Shown here: positions 1 to 13,000 of the stretch, one piece after another
Numbering within the stretch: the stretch's first letter is position 1
Layout of the letters: each line of letters opens with the position of its first letter
Origin: Burhinus oedicnemus
Lineage: Eukaryota > Chordata > Aves > Charadriiformes > Burhinidae
Direction: 5' to 3'
Assembly (NCBI GenBank): GCA_008921705.1
Contig: VFFE01007257.1
Coordinates: 1,154,759-1,218,758 of the forward strand
DNA: 64,000 nt
Made by a program: the position numbers and the translations under genes
Notes under the pieces: model-generated
What the model was told of the DNA's origin: nothing
Seen by the model: only the letters and a program-made list of their open reading frames with translations
Databases searched by the model: none

Positions 1-3000
1 CTGAGATTCGGGTCTGAAGGTGTTTGCCTAATCCCAAGGCTTTTTGCTTGTAAGGAGCTTCAGAGGGGAAGAGATTGTGTCGGTCTGAGTAGATATTACA
101 CATGTAATGCTGCCCATCGTGTCTTATCTGTATTGTGGCCACAGCGGATGAATGTCAGAGTTCGGCATACCCATGCTGTTTAACCTGGTGCTATTATCAC
201 AATGACCTTAACCAGCTAGGCAGTTCACAGAGTAGGCACTAAACAGAGCATGAGATGAATTTAATGGATTACTAGGGAGTATGTTATTGCAAGGAAAAGC
301 ACCTGTGGAGCAACATATTTACCTCAGTTCCACTGAATGAGCATGTTGAAAGTGAATTGGCACAGCCTTCTGCTTTATGAAAGGAAGTATTTTGTCATTC
401 TTCATGCTTTCATTAAGAGGATTTAAGGCAGAGGATGCTGAAATGGTTCTGTGTTGGCACCGAAAAAATCACAGATTAATAGTGAAGCTTGAATATAGTA
501 AAGCATCTGATTTTTGCTTTTTCATCAACGAGCCTAATAAACCAGGATGAAACTATTAACATACAAATAGACAACCTTCTGATTAAAACAGCAGCAGCCA
601 GCCCAGCCTGAAAAAGACCTCTTCACACAGAAAGCAATTATGATGGCAAATGTTGTCCGATTCGCTGCCATTTGCAACAAACCTAGAAAATCAAAATGTA
701 ACCAATCATAATTTTGCAGAAAACACTAGTGTTATTTAAAAACTAAGACGCTCTTGATTTTTATGATCATGATTGCCATTTTAGAAGCCCCCAAATCCTC
801 CTGCAAGTTTTTACTCTTTTGAATTTCTACTCTAGACATATACTATAAATAAGGAAAGGTAGGCCCTTGGGATAAAGCATCGTGGGAAACCTCCCCAGAG
901 TAAAGGCAGAAATTATCCTAGATTATACTTCTATAGTATACTTTCTTTTCCTTTCCTGCATCTCTCCCAAGGTGATCTTCTGTGGGAAAAATATGCTTAC
1001 TGACTTAACCATCATTTAACAATCTACCTCCTGATGATGAGAATCTAGTGGAATGAAGTTTCCTGATTTTGAAGTCAATCCATGGCTACTCATACCTCTA
1101 AGCTATTTCAGCTTTTGCATAAAATAAATTCTGTTTTGGTGTGAAATGAATCACTGGCACAGGAGAATTGTCCCTCATGACAAGGCAAACCCGGTTTCCT
1201 GTCTACATAGACCCGAGCGTTCCTTGCAGAAAGCATTGGGAAAGCCTGTCCAGAAGCGTGTTCACTCCTTGGAGCAGGGAGGCTTTCCAGTAACGCTGGG
1301 GAATTAGTCCAGCTTGTGCAAGCGGAGTATAAGTGGTACCAAGCCCTACTGAATTCCATCTCGCCCGGGTTCAGAAAGGGTGTAAATACATGCCGAAATC
1401 CCTCCTCACACAGGGAAGTGTTGGAGGCTCATCTGTAATTTAAAGCATGTGTTTAACTCCAGCTGATTTCCAAGGTGGGCACATGCATATGCTGAGATAT
1501 ATTTTTTGCATGTCTTGAACCTCAGTACAGCCTGCTCCTTCTGGAGGAAGGAGTCAAGATGCGTTTTTCCAGCTGGAGGTAGGAGTGCCTGTAGAATTGT
1601 CTGAAGGAATCCACTTCATTTCACCTGAGAGAAGCGGTTCTCTTGGATGTTTAAAAAAAAAAATAAAAAATCTTAACATAGTAACTCTGAAATGTTGACA
1701 TTTCTTGGTATCTGTCCTAATTTTGATACTGAGGCAAGTATGCATTTGACATGTTGGTGAGCTCAACATTCAGTTTCCTTTTCATTTCATAAAACTTATT
1801 TTGAATGTCCCTCTCTAGCAGGACATAAAACTGGTAACTTCTCGCTTATTTAAGTGGCCCAAAACCTGATCATCATATATTATGAAAGAGTTCAGTGTTG
1901 GAGCATGGTGGAACATGATTTCTGCATCATACAGAGTTAAAAGCCTAATTAGACAGCTAAAGTAGCCTCCAAATGTGCAGACGCTCTTTTGCGCTCCAAA
2001 ATGGTTGCATCAGCTATCAATCAAGTGGACAGATGATGCAGACAGGCAACTGAGGGTTTTCATTTGTGAGTAATATTAATTGTGGGTGTAAAATGAAAGT
2101 TATAATAAGTGATGAAGGTACCAATCAGTACTTGGATGAAACTCTTTCTAAAGTTAACTCCGAATGGGAAGCTACAAATGGGGCACTTTGATAAGCAAAT
2201 AAAATTTCAGCCCTGCACTGACCATTGTATGTTCTTGAAAAAATATACAGAAGTGCCCATTGATTACTGTTCTCCTTGATTTTGGTTCTCAAGCACTGTG
2301 TTCTGGCTCACTGTTCATTAGTCTGGAGTAATTGGGCTGGGAGAGCAGCGTTCAGACCTCGGTTCAATATGCAAGGCAAACAAATTATGCAATTATCTGA
2401 TACAGAGTCACAGAGTAGCATCATATGGAAACAAATGGTGCCAAATCAAGACCACATGTTTTTAAGGGGATTATGAACTTAAGTGATGTGCAGCTAAATG
2501 TCATCTACTCGCAAAGAATTGAGGAATTTGAAAAAAATCCGTTTTGATTCTAGTGAATATAATAATTGTGAAAACACTTGCCAGGATTTTTCCGGGGTCA
2601 GTGTCAAGAAGTCTGAAATTCATGCAGAAGTGACGCTATCCCTGAGAATCCTTTCTGAATGGGATTCCTGATTGCCCGTCACTAGGGTCTGATCATTTCC
2701 CCATGGAAGACGGGACATCTGAACCAATGATTTCAAGCAGTGATTGACTCCACAAGTTTTCAGTTGTTTATAAGTTTTTTATAAATCATGTTAAAATGGA
2801 CCATTCTTTATTTACAAGGATTTAAAGTCTGAAAATCTCAAATCTCAGAGTTGCTTTCTGCTTGCTTTTTTTTTTTTTAACTAAATAGCACATTTATGGC
2901 ATTTAATGTCCTGTGCCTGCAGTGCCTTGACAACAGGCCTTTATATTTACCCTATCTAGATACTGAACAGAGCGTTTCACCTCACGTCTGTCACTGAGGT

Positions 3001-5391
3001 CTACATGCGGTTGCTAAGCCTCCACTATCACATAAAAGGGTGGAGACAGGGTAGCAGTTTTCTCTGGAAAAGAGACAGATGATCATGCCAAGTCGCATAG
3101 AAGTATTGGCAATAGCTTTCTTGGGGAGAGATTGAGACAGCTTTTGACAGGAGCCAACACCCATTTTCAGATGAAAAATGTTCATCCCACCATCTATCTC
3201 TTTAGTCTCTTCTCCAGCAGACACTGCTCTGGGAAAACACCCACTGCTGCGTGTCTGAGGCCAGTGGAGATCCTGTGACTTGCTCTGCGGTTCCTAAATC
3301 TGCAGTATCCACCCTGCCTGTGCTCATGCTCTCTTTTTATTGCATTTTTGCCTGCATAAAATACTACGATCAGCCAACAGGCTGTCTGTAAACATAAGAA
3401 TGTGAGTGAAACAGGTTTCTCCCTGCTTGTTGTCTTGTTTCTAGAGACTTTATGCCAGTATCTTGTCTTGTTTGTCCCAGGATCAGTCTGGTCTTCATTT
3501 TATATTGTCTTGCAGTTTAGGGTTTAGGGTGTTCCATCTGTAGGCAGCAGGAGTCTAATGGAGCTCACATCTCCTCGGACTGATGTGGGAGGGAGGAGAC
3601 GGGAGCCCGCGGTCAGTACGTGCACTGCTGGTTCAGGCAAAGTAGACTCTGCATTCACAAATGATGTAATTTTGGCTAATTCAGGCCCAAAGGAGTCACT
3701 ATTTTCTTATGTTTTTCTCTCACGTGTGTATTTTTAGACTAGCTATAGTTTGGATACTAGCTCGCGTAAGTCCCGTTCTCTGACTGGTTTGGGTTTTGGT
3801 GCTGGGACAGGGTCATATAAACCTGTTTATTCAATTAACTCTGTCAGCTGAATTCAAAGCAATTTGGCCAGGTCTGCTATGGAGACCTGAAACACGTAGC
3901 CAAGAGGAGGCAATTCCCAAATCATCTAAAATCTCATTGACAGATGCAACCAAGTAAACAGTCAATTTTAAAGCTTTTGTACAGGAGACATTAAAGATCC
4001 TTATAAGCAAGTCATTAAAATGCATTTTAAGAGTGAAAAAGCACAAGAGACTATTTCCAAATATACAATTCGAAATAGACATTACAGATTTGCCAGAAAT
4101 TTTTGGAAATCGAGGCGATAGCAGTATATCCCATTTAGATAACTGAGCAGGAAACAAGCTCTGCGAGCTTTGGAAAGCCTGTGGACCACAGGGATGGGGA
4201 TCAGAAGGCAGAGGTAAGGGAAGGGCACTTTGTGGGCTTTATTGTGTCCCAAGACTCTGCATCCTATTTTCTACACTAGAGGAACACACCGTGTTGGTTT
4301 TCTGCAATAAGCAGGATATTGTTTAGGTCCTTTTCCAACAAACTAGTATCAAGGGTTTTTTTTGTTTTGCGTTTAATTGAGGGCAGCAGCAAAGTTCAGA
4401 GCACCGTATGCAGATGTTACAGGGACACGAAAGTACAAGATAAGGTGCTTCCTACCACAGGAAGGCTATTTTAACAGTGGGGTTTTAAGCTGATATTTAC
4501 GAAGGAAGGAAAGTCAAAGGCAACAATAATTAATGTCATCATTATCATCCAGATTTTCAAAGAAACATAGTGGGATTAGGAGCTCAGTTGCTTCAGCTTT
4601 TCGGAAGACTTTAGCACGAGATTAGGCAGCATTTGAAAGACAATGAGCACCAAAATCTAGGAGGAGGTTTCTAATTTTTGTGTAAGGAATCTGTGTTCAG
4701 TTCAAGTATATATGGATTGCAGATGGAAAAGAGTGTTAACAAAAGGGAACGTAAATTCACAGGCCTCACCATCTTCCCTCATTAATGGCTCTCAGCAGAA
4801 CATGCTGAGCTTTGTGACTTTTTATTTATCATTAAAACAATTTTTGTTATTTGCTGAATGGTTAAAATTTCTTTTCTTGATAATTTGGGGAGGTAGCTGT
4901 TTATCACACGGAATGATAAACAAAAGCAGTGAAAGTCTTTTCAAATGGGTTAGTTTGCAGCCCTATAGAGCTGTGCTTCATGAGTTTATTTGCATCGTCA
5001 GTAGAATCTAAACTAATTTAATTCATGGTAGGGAGCGCATGTTAATGACTTCACTGGGTGGTTAAAGGTAGTGCACACCTCCCTCCTTACTCAGAGGTTC
5101 TGATCTACAAGCAGGTCAATAGATCAAAACCACATGGGTGGTAAGGACCCTACGTGAACCGGATTCATGGTGGCCATGTCGTTCTCCGTGGATACTTTTA
5201 TACATCACAAAAAACTACCGGTGTGTTTGCTACCACATCAGACAGTGAGCAGGTTGAATTATGTGCCAAAATTAGCTATATCCCTACCCAGCAGAACGAG
5301 GTGCTGCTGGCCAGGGGGAGAGGAAGGGAGGGAGGGAGCTCTGTTGTCAGCTGAACAGTATTTATGCTTTCCCAACTTTCCTCCCTTGCAG
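1..5391. other. Non-coding AT-rich DNA, no gene seen
   Basis: Both strands were read for protein families, retrocopies and structural RNAs, and nothing was recognised. Open frames here are at most about 110 codons, look like chance frames and have no supporting splice or start context. The segment contains a 13-T run at 2866-2878 and two adjacent TTTAGGG-like heptamers at 3516-3530, too short to mean anything. Confidence 0.7.
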
Positions 5392-5463
5392 GCTTGTTCT
5401 GACTTCAACATCTCTCTGGCCTTCACGGGCTTGAAAAACTGTATAAAAGAAGCAAAAGAAAAG
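5392..5463 (+). other. Weak candidate exon, 72 nt, phase 0-0
   Basis: A strong acceptor-like stretch (pyrimidine-rich, ending TTGCAG at 5386-5391, with a CTGAAC branch-like site about 40 nt upstream) precedes 24 open codons. These end AAAAG before GTATTT, a moderate donor. The length is exactly 24 codons, so the piece could be included without changing frame. The peptide begins ACSDFNISLAF and ends in a lysine- and glutamate-rich helix-like run; it matches no family I know. Acceptor-like strings occur by chance every few kilobases, so this is a candidate only. It could equally be non-coding. Confidence 0.12.
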
Positions 5464-8400
5464 GTATTTCAAGGAATGAAATTAAGAATTGTAAAGATCT
5501 TTGAATAACTAGTGTTTTCAAACTGGGTTAAAGCAGACTTAGAGTAATCTGACATGATGTAATCCTAGTGAAGTTGCAGGAAAGCAGAAATTAAGTATTT
5601 ATTTGGGGTATTACAGTGTCTAGTATAAGATATTGTTAAGTACTGTCAGTAACTCATTATAAATTTATTTTAAAAAATAAGAACTTAAAAGAGAAAAGAA
5701 ATTCCAGATTAGAATGCAGTTGCTGTACATGAATTATACATGCTTCTCCTTCTGTTCCACTAATGGATCCTGACTGCCAGAACAGCGAAACGAACCATTG
5801 AAATTAGCGGAACTAAGACCCAGATCTATTAAAAATTTTCATCTGCCTCCAGTGTAGAATTTCAGACAGATCCCTGATTTCTGTGAAGCATTTCCAAAGT
5901 ATCACAGCTCTGCTGTAAAATGAGTTTTCTGTCAAAGGGAACGAGCCGATGAATCTTCTGCTTCCTAATGGCCAGGCAGCAAAGACATGAAAAACAAAGG
6001 ATGAAGCATCTCTAGTGGCATGTTATTAATACTGGTGGCAAGTTGAGGACCTGCTGGGGAAAGGAACACCACTAGCAGAAGAGGCTGAGATGAATGAAGC
6101 AGTAGTCATCAGCATGGAAATGCCACCTTAATTATACTGCGTTCTAAAAAGAACTCAATCAAGGCAGCTATATTGTACCGAAAGCTGAAACTAAGAAGCA
6201 CAAGCCACCCGTTTGGGCTTCACTACCAAGCAGGAGAATCTGAAGTGTGGTTCCCCAGTCTCATCAGAGGTGTATCGCAATCACTGCTGGAAAATAACAC
6301 CTCTTACCTTTCAGTCCTTGGTGATCTCCCACTGTTGGAAGAGTCACTAATCCCAAGATTTTCACATTCTGAGCTGAAATCAGAGATGGAATGTTATTGC
6401 AGTTGGAAACTTATGTATGAGTCATCAAACAAATAAAACATGCAAGGGAACTTATTGGCTACACCAGTTACCCTCTTAAGGGGAAAAAATATTGATGAAA
6501 ATAACTTTAAAATATACTGCAGGATTGTTAACACTCTGATCTTCACTACAGAGCATTTATCAGGAAACCCTCCAGTATTGAGTTATGCTTCATTTTTACT
6601 GCTGCCCAAGCATGCTCTGCTTTTGCCAAAATAATGGAAGTCTGAGCCTTTGCTGGGAATTTCCATACTTCTGTGGCTTTAAGTTGTATCCTTCAATTTT
6701 TTTTTTTTTTCTTTTTTGGTAATGGGGAGTTTTAGTGCCTGGAAAATTTGAGAAACTAAAGGAACCCAAAAAAATGTATATGTAGGAGAGGGTTTGGGTT
6801 TCTTCTGAATCCTGGTCAGACTCTGGAAAACAGAACCAAACCTCAGAACCAAAAATTCCTTCATGATTTTTCAACATTTCTGCTAATGCCGAGTTCCAGG
6901 GTCTGGTTTACATTGGGAAACCTTGACTCCTGGCTCCAAAGGGTTCAATTAGTCAAAATGGTTGGCAGATGGAAAAAATAATTAAGTTCCATCCAGTGTT
7001 TTGTACAATAAAAATAGACTCAAGACACAATGGCCTTACCTTGAACTTTGCGGGCCAGCGTCACACAACGATAAAGAGGGAGTCAGCTTTTAAAACCTGG
7101 ATTATCTACCAGCAGACGTACAGAGTGCCAAGCTGGGCTGCAAGGGGGAGAGGCAACAGAATCTAGCAGGCTGAGCACGTGATTATTCATTTAATGATCT
7201 TTAGCCCAGATTGAAGATGCAAATTCTGGCAATGAGAAATAACTTGCCATGGATATTATGAGATTACCAAAACCTCACAATAGTAGTAATAACCATAATC
7301 ATCTGTTATTTGAAAAGATGCTGAAATTCATGGAAATTTTAAAATATTATTCTTAGAAATCTTTCCCCTGAATTCTTTGTCTTTCCTGAAAGTGACAGAA
7401 AAGCAGATAGATAACAGTTTTGACAAACAAATTTGGGTTTTTTTTAATGCTTAAATACAGACTTAGAAGCCCAACTTTAAGAACTTGAGTTTGAAAATAC
7501 AATTATGGAGCAGAAGCATAACCTATGCCCTAATTTGACATCAAATTTTTACTCCAACTATCCCATAAGATAGGTGAGGCAAAGAATTATACCTGACATT
7601 ACACAACTGATCATTCTGAATAATGAATATATTCACAAAAAAGGAGAGGCACATAGGGAAAATTTGCAAATTGGGAAGTGTGACTTATTACACAAATGAT
7701 TTATTACAAAATAAGCTCTAGTGAAAATTTCATGGCTGAACCAATGTTTTGGATAATAAATGATATAATGTAGACAATAAAAAGTGGACAAATTCTCTAC
7801 CATTGTCAATGACAGCACCTGGCAGTACAGGGCACATGGGCTTAGAGATTTATCTTGAAGCATAGAATGAAATTCCCAGCTGGTGGGAATTACTACAGCA
7901 CAGCTGAGGTTCTAGATTGTAATATTAATGAAGTTTTCCAGAAAGTGTAAGAGCTCCACGTATCCACACTTGTGCATCTACGGTTTTACATCCGCTCTTG
8001 GCTGTCACTCAGTGTTGGATGCAACTGGATACTTAACATCTAAAGAGAGAAATAAATTGCATTGCGCTCAGTGCAAGTCTGATCAAGCTCTGAAAGGTGA
8101 GGTAAGTCTGCTTCCTATTGCTCATGTCCTTCCTTCTATTCCCTAAACCTCTACCAGGTTCGATTGCCATCTCTTCCGCCATCTCTTTCCCTCTCCCATA
8201 TCCCTCCTCTGAGGCCACCCTGCCCCACTGGGGCTGTAACCCCCATTGCCACCACGCGTTTCTCCGTGGCAGCAGAGCTTTGCTCTGCATTTGAGCACCG
8301 TTGCTGATCCAGGGTGAGGACAGGCGTACGCGGGGTGGCTCCTGACATGATATCATGAAGTGTTTTGGCAGCGCTTGTGTGGTCGAACCACGTGACTGGT

Positions 8401-10038
8401 GCCGCAACACCAGCATTTTAAAGAAGTGATGTTCACATGTTTGTGATTGCTCTGATGGTTTGGACTCCTCTGAGTGTACAGCAGATGGCCCCCACCTTTA
8501 TCTTCAGGGAGTGTCTCGCGTTTATTCGTGGTGGTAGTCCAGAAAAGCCACTGAATCTATCCCAAGTCGTATGGTATTTAGAGGGATAAAGATGTTCAAC
8601 TAAGCCTGGGAATCATTAGGTGGCTGCCTTGGAGCCAAGGCTGTTTGGACGGGGCTCAGTTTCACAGCTGGCAGAAGAAGGAGAGTCTTTTTCTCCTTCA
8701 ACTGCTGAGACTGTCAGCAGCAAGCTTGCTGAACCACCTCACAGTTCTTGGGGGTTTTTGGGATGGTGGAGTGGGTGTCCTGTTCAGTGAACTCTAAAGG
8801 CATCTTTCTGGTGCGTGTGTGTGAGGGGGTGTCTTTAAATTTGGAGCCTGCTCGCTATTGTTTCATGGTTTGGGTCAGAGTACTGGACATGTCTGACAGT
8901 CTCCTTGGGATAACAGTGGTGGAACATGGTATTTAAAGTAGGAGGTGGCAAGGGTTGGAGGGTCTCAAGAGGCAAAATTTTTCCTTTGAATCATAATATA
9001 AATTCACTCCACCTGAACCTCCAAGTGAACCTTCAGAGCCCTGATTTCTCTAATCTCTCAAGGACCAAGCTCCTGGGTTCAGCCTGTCCCAAAGCACATG
9101 CTTCTGACTTGACACAGCTGTCCTGGAGGCCAGGAAAAATCAATGTATACCATTGTGTTAAACCCAGCGAGGATTAGCAAAAGGGATGTGCTAATGAATT
9201 CCATGTGAATATGCTGCAGCCGACCAGTCCTACAAAGTACGGAAATAGCTTGGTAGAAAACCTGCCTGGTTTGCTTTCCACCTCGGACTGATCACTAAGC
9301 AGGCTGTTAGTCAGAGCAAGGGCTATTCGCTGAGATGCTGCTACCATTACCAGGGTGGTGTGAGGTGTGGTACCCTGCCCTGCGAAGGATGAGCCGGTGC
9401 TGCGCAGATCAGAGCATGCAGCACATCTTGATGTCTACTGCGACTCAAAAGGTGAAGGCTTTGATGTACGTCCAGGACCTGGCCACTATGATGCAAGATG
9501 CATTGCAAAACCTGCTTTTCAGGGAGCACATCCGTAACCATGGGATCTTTACAAACAAAATCTTGTCCGTCAGGAAGCCTGTATCAGTGATTGATCCTTG
9601 GGAGTTCCTGAAGAGGAGTTCCTTGTCCTAGATTTGATGCCGGTATCCTTTACCTCCTGGGAAGCCCAAGCCTGTCTCGTGCTGTTACATGAATAACCAA
9701 AGCAAAGGCTTTGGGTTTTGCTTCCAGCTCTAAAGCACTTCAGTTCCAGCATCAGTGCTCCCGTAGAAAATGCTAAAACGCCTTTTTGTGTGATGTTTTG
9801 TAATTGAATTTAGTTGTAATACCTCACTTACGAAATACACTGCACTGAAAGCCTCTAGGTTTTCACTAGCGGAGCAGCTATGCCAACTGGCTAAGAGAAA
9901 CTGTTGTGATAATTTTTTTGCTTTTCTCACCCACTTCTTTATAACTCACTATCCTCCGATTTACTTCTTTTCATTAGCCTGGCTCCAGCTCTTCTCTTTG
10001 GCAACGCTGCTGGTTGCTCTCCCATGCCCATGTGCCTG
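5464..10038. other. Non-coding DNA, no gene seen
   Basis: No protein family, RNA gene or young transposon is recognisable. A locally GC-richer patch at about 8150-8350 keeps several frames open on both strands. That reflects composition: none has a recognisable product, and the minus-strand 127-codon frame at 8033-8416 shows no domain. Poly-T and poly-A tracts near 6697-6713 are low-complexity. Confidence 0.7.
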
Positions 10039-10056
10039 CACACACACACACACACA
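10039..10056. repeat. (CA)9 dinucleotide microsatellite
   Basis: Nine uninterrupted CA units, directly visible. It is a typical vertebrate microsatellite and may be length-polymorphic. Confidence 0.95.
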
Positions 10057-13000
10057 GGCTTGGGCAGATGCTCGTAACCTGACTTCACAATTCACCGCTC
10101 TCCCTTGCTAATTGTAAGAAAAAAAGGGAAGGAGGAATGAAAACAAAAGTATTACACAGAGGAATGAGGCAAAAATAGGAATCCAAGGATATGGTGGTTG
10201 TAAGGGATGCCCAGAAATTTCCTTCTAGAGTCTCAAGTCTCTTTTAATCCTCTCTCAAACTTTGCTTCACTGCTCTCCTTTTAGCTGTTCAGGCCAGGTT
10301 GCTTGGTAGACTTTTACTGCCAAATGCTATTATAACCAAGGTGCTCTGATCTTTAGCCAAATCTTAGGAAAGAAGTGGGTGTGCTGAAGCATTGGTGAGC
10401 CAGTGAGGGAACTCTTTACCAGGGCTGGAATGGCAAACATGACTGTACAGATGAGAGCTGCTGGAGTAGGGCTACAACGCTACCATGATTTCAGCTGCTA
10501 CATGCAGGCAAGAGCAGCCCTGAACATCTAGAACCTATGACCGTTTTGCCTACAACCACCTTGATATTGGCACACAACGTGGATAACATGAACAACATCT
10601 TTTAAGGTATTGGGTACCTGAGCCAACTGTCTGGGCTTAGCTGACGTGTCCCCGGGCTGTGCTGACTAAGTGCAGATCCCCGGTAGGAATAACTGAGACT
10701 GCACTGAAACTCATGCCCACGCCGTCCTGTAAAGGAATCATCAAGCAGGTGGAAGGGCTCCCGTTGGGCTGTCAGGGCTGCATCCCCCCTCCTTGGGGCT
10801 CGGCATGGGCTTCATGGCTGCACCCAGCTGGTTTTGGGCAAGGGCAACTGGAACTGTGTGGCTGGAGAGTGAGGAGAGGCAGAGCTGGGAACAGAGGCTT
10901 TCCAAGTTCATCCTGCTGCAGCACATTAAAGAAGGGCTGAAACACCATTTAAACATACTAATTTCTGCAAGACCTTGCTCTATTCTAATTATTAAAAGAA
11001 ATACCTGAGCAAAAGAACAAATCCCCCCCCAAACATGCTATTCACAAATGCAGTGAGCTTTCTGGTTCCCAGATCTTACACTGACTTTGTGCTGTACATC
11101 TGTAATAAGAGAGGCTCTATTTGCTTAGCAGATGCACTGGAGTCATGTAGAGTTCAAATTTACCGTACCTATCAAGATGCAAATCCCAAATTTCATTTAG
11201 CATTGTCCCGTTGGTAAGGATGTTACATGTGGGTCGGGATTCTGTCTCCCCTCAAGCCCTTTAAATGTGTTTATTCATTTTGTTTATTTTCATTTCCCGG
11301 TTTCCACATGTCGCTCAGTCAGATTTTCTGTTAGCAAGACTGATAGACGAATAACATATGTTACCCCACAACTGACCTTGAAGGGGAACTGAAGAAACCA
11401 TCTTCCCTAGGGCTGAGATGTAATTCAGACACGAGCTTGCTCAGTAGAGGTCCTTTCCGGAGAAGACACTGCCAACTGCGTTGCAAGCCCTCAAAACACT
11501 TCTGCCTGTATCGATAGCAAAGCGTGAAGTGCGTACCAGGGGGATGGTGAGGATTTAGCCTTCTGTGCCATCCCTCCCTCAGCTCTCATAAGCAAAGCAA
11601 ACAAATTATTTGCGTCTTAGAAGAATCGGATAACTCAGCCAACTGGAGTTGTTTCCTTGCAGTCCTGGCTTTTCACCTAGGGGAGTAGGTTTGCTGATCC
11701 TGCCCAGGTTAAAATGACTGAAAATCAATGTGGTTTGACATCTGTGGGAAAAAAATAAATAAATGGATGTACAAACTCTTGAGCAACAAAGGCTCTTTAA
11801 GCAGATACAAAATGAGACACAAAAAGAAATGGTTGTCTATGATCTTCCTCCTTGATTCATGGCGGTCTGTCCAGTCCTGGCCCCATCTGACAGGGTTGGT
11901 CTGTCTCTTCCACAGTGCTGTCCGCTTCCTCACACACCCTGCACAGGAAAAAGAGACACAGGAGGGCCATACTCCTCTTTCCTTGTGTGGCTGAGCCAGG
12001 CACGTCAAACGAGGATGGGAACGGCCGTGTTGCCTTAGCCTGATGTCACAGTCTGATTTGGTGATGCCCCCTGCTCTGCTGCTGAGCTGGGTTTGCCTTT
12101 GAAACAGCAAAATGTGGAGCTTTCATCCATGGAGCCCAGCTCCTGAGGACATCTATAGGGGGTTGTTGTGGATGTCAGTGTGAAATGGGAGTGGTGTGAG
12201 AGCCTGTGCAGAACTGGAGAGTAACGCCACGGCTGCTGGTTAGACCCACTTGCATTTGTCACTTAGACCAGTGGTCCAGGTCATGGAAACCAAGCAAGTC
12301 TAGGTTTAACTCGGAGTCACACAGCTCCTGCAGGCCAGCTGGATCCTCAAAAGTTGCCGAATTTAGAGCCTTCCATGCTGGAGGCTCCATCTCTTTGCCT
12401 GTCACTCCCCCATAGGCATCAGCTTTCTTGGTCCTGCCACCCTGCATTGACCCCAGGAACTCGTATAACTTCCTGACTTTTTTTCTGGTATCTCCAGGCT
12501 GTGGTTGCGCTTCATCCATGGTTCACTTCTTTACCTGGAGAACATGATTGCTCTGCTTCCAGTTCAGAATTGAATTATGGCTTTGCCCCCAGGGTCGGGC
12601 AGTTCGGGAAGGGGCAGTCCATGCGAGCAGGTTTCTTACCCTTCCTTGGTAGCTGGCTGTCACCCTCATGTGAAATTTCAGCTCAACGCTGAATTACAGC
12701 ACAGAGAGGAGATAAATGTTACATTCAGCATGACTTGCCAGTTCTGACACACAGGAGTGCTACACATGTACCCAGACAAAATCCCAAAGTCATGCAAATT
12801 TGAATCCAAAAACCTGCCTCCCCAGTTATCACTTAGTAACAACTTCATATAATTTTTCCCGTGTAATTAAAATGTCTTTTCTGAGCCAAAAATGAAATTT
12901 TCTTTACAGCAGGCAAGTCTTACCTAAAATTAGTTTTCTCTTTAGTTTCTGTCAGTTGGATGTAATTTTTTTAGCTGTATTTGAAGAGACCTGTTTTGGG

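Noticed and set aside
3516..3530. TTTAGGG-like tandem suggesting an interstitial telomere
   Set aside because: Only two units, and of the plant-type heptamer rather than the vertebrate TTAGGG array; chance.
11709..12110. 133-codon minus-strand frame
   Set aside because: Chance frame in a GC-richer patch, overlapped by plus-strand frames; no domain.
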